From Alistipes senegalensis (lineage in GTDB: Bacteria > Bacteroidota > Bacteroidia > Bacteroidales > Rikenellaceae): 47,451 bases of DNA. The DNA lies in the NCBI GenBank assembly GCA_023664045.1, contig JAMPGH010000001.1, positions 295,078-342,528 of the forward strand, read 5' to 3'. The translations under genes and the position numbers were made by a program. The notes under the pieces are model-generated. The model saw only the letters and a program-made list of their open reading frames with translations. It did not search any database and was not told the DNA's origin. Below, in pieces: positions 42,326 to 47,451 of the stretch; the stretch's first letter is position 1; each line of letters starts with the position of its first letter.

Positions 42326-42646
42326 TGAATACCGCAAAGAGCGCGGCAATTAAGAATGAAAAATTAAAAATGAAGAATTATCGAGGGGCAACGAATTTTC
42401 CGGCATCTCGGAGAACTATTCATTATTAACTCTTAATCGTCGCAGGCTTTCCGGCAGACTGGGATATACACCGACCTTAGGCGGGGCTCGGTTTTTCGAA
42501 AGCACCTTTCTTAAAACCGGCCTCTTAGGCCGAGGATTGCTGAATCTGCGGACCGCGCTGACGGAAGTCGTAGCTTCCGCCACTCCGGGTCGTCGGGCTG
42601 TTGGCAGGTAGAGGGAAAGAACGTGCCGGGTCGAGGGTACGACGGA

Positions 42647-43399
42647 TCAGCGTCGCATGCTCCGTTCGATCTCGTTGTCTTTTTCGAGCTTCTCGTCCTC
42701 CTCCCAGTCGAACCACGGGAATTCGCGGCGCCCGCCCAGCGAGAAGCGGGTGTAGGTGATCGGCAGTCCCATCTCCAGAAAGCGGCTTTCGTAGGCAGTC
42801 TTCACGGAGAGCACTTCGTCGGCATACCCTGTGCCGTAAATATCCGCGTTGGAGACTTCGCACGGCAGGCCGTAGCGGCGGATCGCTTCGGCAGTGTAGC
42901 CGTAGAGGTGCTGCGAGTCGGTCTTGAGGTGGATCTTCCCGTCTCTTCGCAGCAGCCGGGCATAGAGTTCGAGGAAAAAAGGCGACGTCAGGCGTTTCTT
43001 GGCCCGGCGGCTCTTGAGCTGCGGGTCGGGAAAGGTGATCCAGATCTCGGAGACTTCGCCTTCGGCGAAGAGGCCCCCGAGAAATTCGATCCGCGTGCGG
43101 AGGAACCCCGCGTTGGGCATCTGCCGCTGGGTCGCGGTCTTCGCGCCGCGCCACATGCGGGCGCCCTTGATGTCGACGCCTATGTAATTGCGCGAGGGGT
43201 CGCGTTCGGCCAGCGCGACGGTATACTCGCCTTTGCCGCATCCCAATTCGAGCACGATGGGGCGGTCGTTGCGGAAGAAATCGCGGTTCCAGTGCCCCTT
43301 GATCGGGTGGTCGCAGCGGAACACCTCGTCGAATTCCGGTTGCAGGAAGCAGTCGAATCCGAGGTTCTCGCGGAATTTGCGGAGTTTGTCTTTTCCCAT
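42647..43399 (-). CDS. trmB: tRNA (guanine-N7-)-methyltransferase
   Basis: This 250-residue SAM-dependent enzyme methylates G46 of tRNA. The SAM-binding site is ELGCGKGEYTVALAERDP. ITFPDPQLKSRRAKKRL is the family signature, and KTDSQHLYGYT and TRFSLGGRREFPWFDW are also conserved. The N-terminus MGKDKLRKFRENLGF is typical of Bacteroidetes TrmB. It lies 1 base downstream of gldH in a ricT-gldH-trmB operon. Confidence 0.96.
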   Translation of the reverse strand: MGKDKLRKFRENLGFDCFLQPEFDEVFRCDHPIKGHWNRDFFRNDRPIVLELGCGKGEYTVALAERDPSRNYIGVDIKGARMWRGAKTATQRQMPNAGFLRTRIEFLGGLFAEGEVSEIWITFPDPQLKSRRAKKRLTSPFFLELYARLLRRDGKIHLKTDSQHLYGYTAEAIRRYGLPCEVSNADIYGTGYADEVLSVKTAYESRFLEMGLPITYTRFSLGGRREFPWFDWEEDEKLEKDNEIERSMRR

Positions 43400-43400
43400 C

Positions 43401-43838
43401 TTATTCGGTCTCTACGTACAGGCCCACCGCTTCGACGCCCGCGATGGGGCGGACGGGGGCGATCAGGAAACGGTAGCCGCCGCTTCGCGCAAGGACCGCC
43501 CGGCGGCGGTAGGGCAGCGTCGCCTCGCCGTGGATCGCCGGCGGAAGGCGCCTGTGCGGGGCGCAGAACAGAAACGTTTCGGTATGGCTGAGCGAGTCGG
43601 GTGTGCGTACTTCGATGCGGAAGGTCAGCGTGTCTTCCCGGAAATGCGGATCGTAGCGCAGAAAGAGCGACAGGTTGCAGCGGGAGAGCGTATCGTCATT
43701 ATGCAGAAGCAGTTCCGCCGCTTCGCTCCACGCCTCCGGATCGACGTCGGCCGCTACAGACCGATGGTCCATGCGGCAGGCCGTCAGCAGAGCCGCTGCG
43801 GCTGCGATCGCCGCCGTTTTCATCGCCGCCCTCTTCAC
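43401..43838 (-). CDS. gldH: GldH-like lipoprotein
   Basis: This is a predicted 145-residue lipoprotein with lipobox ALLTAC (Cys21); ATG at 43823 (MKTAAIA) is an alternative start. The beta-rich body has NLSLFLRYDPHFREDTLTFRIEVRTPD and a C-terminal VRPIAGVEAVGLYVE, which fit GldH, named for gliding in Flavobacterium but widely kept in non-gliding Bacteroidetes. The position directly after ricT (3-base gap) is the usual one. A role outside gliding is not known. The assignment rests on weak sequence similarity plus synteny. Confidence 0.75.
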   Translation of the reverse strand: MKRAAMKTAAIAAAAALLTACRMDHRSVAADVDPEAWSEAAELLLHNDDTLSRCNLSLFLRYDPHFREDTLTFRIEVRTPDSLSHTETFLFCAPHRRLPPAIHGEATLPYRRRAVLARSGGYRFLIAPVRPIAGVEAVGLYVETE

Positions 43839-43841
43839 CGC

Positions 43842-45302
43842 TTATCGGTTTTCGCCGTTGTTGCCGCCGTTGTTGCCGCCGTTCCCGTTGCTGCCGTTGT
43901 TGTTGCGGTCGGGACGCTCGCCGCCCGGACGGCGGTTGTTGCGATGGCGGTTGCGGTCGCCGTTGCGACGTTCCGGGTTGTTGGGCTGTTGTTCTCCGTT
44001 TTCGCGCGGAGCATGGTTGCGCGGACGGTCCTGACGGCGGGGCCGGCGATCCTGCTGCCGCTCGCCCTCGGGCACTTCCCGGCGTTGCGAGGCTTGGGGC
44101 TCACCTTGTCGCTCCGGCCGGTTCTGCCCGCCCGCTTGTCCTCCTTGCGGACGGTCGCCCCGGTTGTTGCGACCGCGTTTGTTGCGGCGTCGGGCCTTGT
44201 CGAAGCGCGTGATGCTGTCTTCGACCGACTCGGCGCCGTAGGTCGGTTCTTCGGAAGCCGCGGGGATGTCGTCGGCGTGCAGCAGCTGCTCCACCTTCTT
44301 GCCGGCGCGGTTCTGCTCGAGAATATCCTTGACCCGCTCCACGGTGAGCGTCGTGAGGTTGGCCATCGTGTCTTTGGACGACGAGAAAGTCATCGTGCCG
44401 GCCAGCACGTCGCTCTTTACGGGGAACCACTCGCCGTCGATGGTCTGCAGGGGTTCGCGCAGCCGCGGAAAAGCCTTGCGGGCATCGACGTAGGTGTCGT
44501 ATTCGTACATCATGCAGCACTTCAGTTTGGAGCACTGCCCGGCCAGTTTCTGGGGGTTGAGCGAGATGTCCTGCGCCCGGGCGGCGCCGGTCGTTACGCT
44601 CGTGAAGTTGGAGATCCACGACGTGCAGCACAGCTCGCGACCGCAGGCTCCGATGCCGCCGATGCGGCCCGCCTCCTGCCGGGCACCGATCTGCTTCATC
44701 TCGATGCGGATGTGGAAACGCTCGGCGAAGACCTTGATCAGCTCGCGGAAGTCGACGCGTTCGTCGGCGATGTAATAGAAAATGGCCTTGATCTTGTCGC
44801 CCTGATACTCCACGTCGCCGATCTTCATGTTGAGCCCCATGTCGGCGGCGATCTGGCGCGAGGCGATCATCGTCTCGTGCTCCAGTGCGATGGCTTCCTG
44901 CCAGCGTTCGATGTCGTAGGGCTTGGCCTTGCGGTAGATCTTCTTGTACTCTCCGTTGTAGGGGGTGAAACCCGTGCGGCGCATCTGCCGGGCCACCATG
45001 TCGCCCGTCAGCGAGATGATGCCGATGTCGTGGCCGGGCGACGCCTCGACGGCCACGATGTCGCCCTTTTCGAGGGGCAGGTTGTTGACGTTCTGGTAGA
45101 ACGAACGCCGGGTATTCTTGAAGCGCACTTCGAAAATGTCGGTCGGTACGTGGTCGGGGTACTCTTCCAGCCAGTCGGTCTCGTGGAGCTTCATGCAGCC
45201 GCCGCAAGGGCGTGCTTCGACCTCGGAGCCTTCGTTGCAGAAGGCGCAGCCGCGGCCGATTTCGGGTTCGAATTTACAGGTATGCGGTTTTTCGGATTCC
45301 AT
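43842..45302 (-). CDS. ricT: PSP1/RicT-family regulatory iron-sulfur protein with long disordered tail
   Basis: The protein has 486 residues. A Cys-rich N-terminus (CKFEPEIGRGCAFC, CGGC) precedes the PSP1 domain with RIGGIGACGRELCCTSWI and GQCSKLKCCMMYE, candidate Fe-S ligands, as in the B. subtilis Y-complex that affects RNA processing. From about residue 370 to the end the protein is low complexity, made of Arg, Asn, Gly, Pro and Gln (GNGGNNGGNNGENR at the end). Such a tail suggests RNA binding. It leads the ricT-gldH-trmB operon. Confidence 0.9.
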   Translation of the reverse strand: MESEKPHTCKFEPEIGRGCAFCNEGSEVEARPCGGCMKLHETDWLEEYPDHVPTDIFEVRFKNTRRSFYQNVNNLPLEKGDIVAVEASPGHDIGIISLTGDMVARQMRRTGFTPYNGEYKKIYRKAKPYDIERWQEAIALEHETMIASRQIAADMGLNMKIGDVEYQGDKIKAIFYYIADERVDFRELIKVFAERFHIRIEMKQIGARQEAGRIGGIGACGRELCCTSWISNFTSVTTGAARAQDISLNPQKLAGQCSKLKCCMMYEYDTYVDARKAFPRLREPLQTIDGEWFPVKSDVLAGTMTFSSSKDTMANLTTLTVERVKDILEQNRAGKKVEQLLHADDIPAASEEPTYGAESVEDSITRFDKARRRNKRGRNNRGDRPQGGQAGGQNRPERQGEPQASQRREVPEGERQQDRRPRRQDRPRNHAPRENGEQQPNNPERRNGDRNRHRNNRRPGGERPDRNNNGSNGNGGNNGGNNGENR

Positions 45303-45426
45303 GCGAAGATATTTTGCGTAAAGATAGGCAAAAAAAGTGAAAGGTGAAATAATCCTTCCGGTGTCTTCATGCCGCGGCCCTTGTCGCGGTGCCGTTTTCT
45401 GTACCGGCCGAAGGGGAAAAGAGCCG

Positions 45427-46791
45427 TTATGCCTGCCGAGCGTGCAGGCGTCGTACGTCGCGCCGGATTCGGGAGATCATCAGCACGGCGGCGGCCGAGA
45501 GCCCGAACGAATAGCCCAGAAAGAGCCCCGAGGGTCCCATGCCGCAGGTGAACCCGAAGAAGTAGCCTACCGGGAGGTTCAGCAGCCAGTAGGAGATCAG
45601 GGCGATGGGCATGATGATCTTCACGTCCTGAATGCCGCGCAGAATACCTACCGAGACGTTCTGCACGCCGTCCGAGAGCTGGTAGAGCGCTACGAAGAAC
45701 ATGAGTTCGGAGGTGATGGCGATCACCTCGGCGTTGGAGGTGAAGAGCGTCGGGATCCAGTGGCGGAAGGCGATGAATATCAGGGAGGCGAGGGCGTTCC
45801 ATGCCAGTACCAGATGATACGACGCTTTGGCGGCGAGCGAGAGCTCGGCGATGTTGCGGACGCCGTAGCAGTGGGAGATGCGGATCGTGGTGGCCGCACC
45901 GATCGACATCACCACCATGAAGGCGCAGTTGCCCAGCGTGATGGCGATCTGATTGGCGCTGATGGCCTGCGTGCCGAGCCAGCCGATCATCACGCTCGTG
46001 CCGACGAAAGCCGACGATTCGAGAAACATCTGCAGCGAGATCGGCAGACCCATGCGCAGCAGCTGCCGCACGGTGGCCCACGAGTAGTTGCGGAGGGCGA
46101 ACTCTTTCAGGTAGGCTCGGTAGCGCTCCCGGCGGCAGAAGTAGAAGATCATCAGCGCGGGGGCGATGATGCGCGAGAGGAGCGTTCCCAGACCGGCACC
46201 CGCGGCTCCCATTTCGGGGAGTCCGTAGCGGCCGTATATGAAAAGGTAGTTGAATCCCACGTTGGCGATGTTGGCGATGATGGTCGCCGCCATCTCGGCC
46301 CGCGTATTGCCTACGCCTTCGAGAAATTGCTTGAAGGCGAAGAAGAGCATCACGAGGGGCATGCTGCAGATCAGCATGCGGTAGTAGGGGATGGCCATGT
46401 CGACCACTTCGACCGGCTGGCCGAGATGATAGAGCAGCGGAATGGCGGCATACTGGATCAGCATCATCGCCACGCCCAGCAGCGTGTAGAAGAGGATGCC
46501 GTTCTGCAGCAGGGCCGCCGAACGCTTGCGGTCGCCCTGCACGAAGAGTTCGCCCACGAGCGGCGTCATGCCCAGCGCCACGCCGATCGCAGCGATGAAA
46601 AGGATGAAGAATACCGAGCCGCCGAACGATACGGCGGCCAGCGGCAGGGGGTCCTCGCCGCCGTAGCGGCCTACCATCAGGTTGTCGGCCAGCTGGGTCA
46701 GGATCTGACCCAGCTGCGTGAGCACTACGGGCAGGGCCAGCTTCAGGTTGGCCTTGTATTGATTCCGGTATTTCGCGAAGTCGTACAGCAT
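45427..46791 (-). CDS. MATE family efflux transporter
   Basis: The predicted 454-residue polytopic transporter has 12 helices in two related halves; it likely exports cations or drugs using a Na+ or H+ gradient. The start at ATG 46791 (MLYDFAKYRNQYKANLKLAL) is family typical; a longer open frame to 46851 crosses the promoter and is rejected. LADNLMVGRYGG is the conserved first-half motif, and FVGTSVMIGWLGTQAISANQIAIT is its equivalent in the second half. The promoter leaves only about 1-3 leader bases, so the mRNA may be nearly leaderless. Confidence 0.93.
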   Translation of the reverse strand: MLYDFAKYRNQYKANLKLALPVVLTQLGQILTQLADNLMVGRYGGEDPLPLAAVSFGGSVFFILFIAAIGVALGMTPLVGELFVQGDRKRSAALLQNGILFYTLLGVAMMLIQYAAIPLLYHLGQPVEVVDMAIPYYRMLICSMPLVMLFFAFKQFLEGVGNTRAEMAATIIANIANVGFNYLFIYGRYGLPEMGAAGAGLGTLLSRIIAPALMIFYFCRRERYRAYLKEFALRNYSWATVRQLLRMGLPISLQMFLESSAFVGTSVMIGWLGTQAISANQIAITLGNCAFMVVMSIGAATTIRISHCYGVRNIAELSLAAKASYHLVLAWNALASLIFIAFRHWIPTLFTSNAEVIAITSELMFFVALYQLSDGVQNVSVGILRGIQDVKIIMPIALISYWLLNLPVGYFFGFTCGMGPSGLFLGYSFGLSAAAVLMISRIRRDVRRLHARQA

Positions 46792-46799
46792 AGGGGGTG

Positions 46800-46831
46800 C
46801 AAAGATAATGTAAGACGCGTGCAATGCCAAA
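46800..46831 (-). promoter_or_regulatory. Promoter of the MATE gene
   Basis: On the minus strand: TTTG (46831-46828), 20 bases, TATCTTTG (46807-46800), a full consensus match. The ATG begins only 9 bases beyond the -7 box. Confidence 0.8.
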
Positions 46832-46965
46832 TTTATGAGCGATTCTCTCATAGAACCCGGCTCTTAGCCGGGCCGAGGCGCCGCCTGCCTAAGCGGGTGC
46901 GCAGCGCCCGCAAAGTCGCAAGCCGAGCGGAAAAGCAAACTTGGGTCGGGGCGCCGTGGCGGAAA

Positions 46966-46997
46966 TTTCTCTTTTTATGATAAAAAGAGTAACTTCG
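46966..46997 (+). promoter_or_regulatory. Candidate promoter of the FN3 lipoprotein
   Basis: TTTC (46966-46969), 20 bases, TAACTTCG (46990-46997), one mismatch in each box, 43 bases before the ATG. Confidence 0.35.
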
Positions 46998-47040
46998 GGA
47001 CGTCGAAACAGACTGTTTTCGGAATTCCATGCTCCGATCC

Positions 47041-47451
47041 ATGAAAAAAACGATCTTTTGGCTCTGCCTCTTCCTGTCGGCATGGGGGTGCGGTTCGGAC
47101 GGCACCGATCCGGCGATCTCGGCCGCTGCGTTGGAAGCCCCCGTTCCCGTCGTCGCGATGCAGGACAGCCGGGCCACCGTAACATGGCAGGCCGTCGCGC
47201 ATGCGGATCGATATTTTTGGGAACTGACGGAGGGCGAGGATTCCGCGCCCTTAACCGGAACGTCCGTCGTCGCCTACTGCGCTTTTTCGATGGAGGAGGG
47301 AATGACTTACCGTTTCCGCGTCCGGGCGCAGGCTTCGGCCGATTCCGGGTATGCCGACTCTCCGTGGTCGTCGTACGTGAGCTTCACGACGCGTGTCCAC
47401 ACACAGCTGCCGGCCCCGGTTGCCGAGGCTTCCGCGCGCACGGCTTCGGGC
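47041..47451 (+). CDS. Fibronectin-III-like lipoprotein (3' truncated by window edge)
   Basis: The first 137 codons of a longer gene are open to the window end. There is a lipoprotein signal (LFLSAWGC, Cys17), then a fibronectin type III-like domain: VPVVAMQDSRATVTWQAVAHADRYFWEL, MTYRFRVRAQASADSGY and SSYVSFTT. A second similar strand (LPAPVAEASARTASG) begins at the edge. It is a surface protein of unknown role; catalytic or binding domains may lie beyond the edge. Confidence 0.8.
   Translation, partial: MKKTIFWLCLFLSAWGCGSDGTDPAISAAALEAPVPVVAMQDSRATVTWQAVAHADRYFWELTEGEDSAPLTGTSVVAYCAFSMEEGMTYRFRVRAQASADSGYADSPWSSYVSFTTRVHTQLPAPVAEASARTASG

Larger units (their letters stand above)
41717..42646. 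other. Gene-free region with repeats and coding remnants
   Basis: About 930 bases hold no intact gene. They contain a strong hairpin GCCGCTTTTTG / CAAAAAGCGGC (41868-41878 / 41885-41895) and a smaller GGTTTGC / GCAAACC hairpin (41968-41983). A 30-bp direct repeat (41831-41860 and 42097-42126) and a FISUMP-domain remnant on the minus strand are also present. Two copies of TATTCATTATTAACT flank the remnant. The AT-rich interspersed stretch lies at 42349-42384, and small hairpins lie near 42521-42535 and 42562-42578 before the trmB stop. Confidence 0.6.

Noticed and set aside
42521-42535. Intrinsic terminator for trmB (CGGCCT / AGGCCG), and the similar hairpin at 46857-46873
   Set aside because: Neither has a T-run on the relevant strand. 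The second lies upstream of the MATE promoter. They are only short palindromes with a similar loop.
42525-43241. A minus-strand frame overlapping trmB and its spacer
   Set aside because: It overlaps trmB in another frame, and its Arg/Pro-rich sequence has no recognisable domain.
46860-46980. A small protein on the minus strand ending near 46848
   Set aside because: It is Arg/Leu-rich, lies in the spacer between divergent genes and overlaps the MATE promoter. It looks like a translated intergenic repeat.

Overview
The window reads as a chromosome segment from a GC-rich member of the Bacteroidales, most likely Alistipes (Rikenellaceae). The support is: SusC/SusD outer-membrane pairs, the MurF-Alr fusion, the PSP1(RicT)-GldH pair, Bacteroidetes-type promoters (TTTG, about 20 bases, TAnnTTTG), and short AT-rich interspersed repeats in an otherwise GC-rich genome. 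The genus is an inference from gene content and style; no 16S gene is present.

Layout. 1-10.5 kb, plus strand: housekeeping genes (mutS2 3' end, murF-alr, an RsmI-like methylase, grpE, dnaJ, a one-helix membrane protein, mutL, a rhomboid protease, an endonuclease/exonuclease/phosphatase protein, a YhcH protein). 10.65-11.9 kb, minus: a flavodiiron protein. 12.0-16.8 kb, minus: a SusD/SusC pair. 17.1-18.4 kb, plus: a tyrosine recombinase. 18.6-28.5 kb, plus: a second SusC/SusD pair followed by a large lipoprotein, a subtilisin-like lipoprotein and a small lipocalin-like lipoprotein. 28.8 kb: tRNA-Phe. 29.0-31.6 kb: hsp20, a 261-bp element with terminal inverted repeats, a YjaB-like acetyltransferase and an L-cysteine desulfidase. 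31.7-34.1 kb, minus: waaA, yraN, pepE. 34.3-37.6 kb, plus: acpP-fabF-rnc, a G-rich tandem array, radC and a second array. 37.8-41.6 kb: ung, an alkaline phosphatase lipoprotein and a BlaI/M56 regulatory pair. 41.7-42.6 kb: no intact gene, but remnants of a FISUMP-type domain. 42.6-46.8 kb, minus: trmB, gldH, ricT and a MATE transporter. The window ends inside a fibronectin-III-like lipoprotein.

The main find is at 16.78-18.68 kb. The two susC genes point away from each other, and the tyrosine recombinase lies between them. Their start regions are the two arms of an inverted repeat: 39 bp are perfect, including the first 32 bases of both genes, and an imperfect match continues through a T/A-rich block. 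The repeated codons are AT-rich (AGA, CTA, TTA, GTA), unlike the rest of either gene, which suggests that the DNA rather than the peptide is conserved. Only the right arm has a good promoter (TTGC, 19 bases, TATCTTTG at 18569-18600). No TAnnTTTG faces the left susC anywhere between it and the recombinase. This is the architecture expected of a recombinase-driven inversion that connects one promoter to either of two SusC/SusD systems. Comparable SusC/SusD inversions are known in Bacteroides fragilis; this locus appears to be a compact two-partner version in which the repeat covers the start codon. In the written orientation the right operon, with its secreted protease, would be ON and the left pair OFF.
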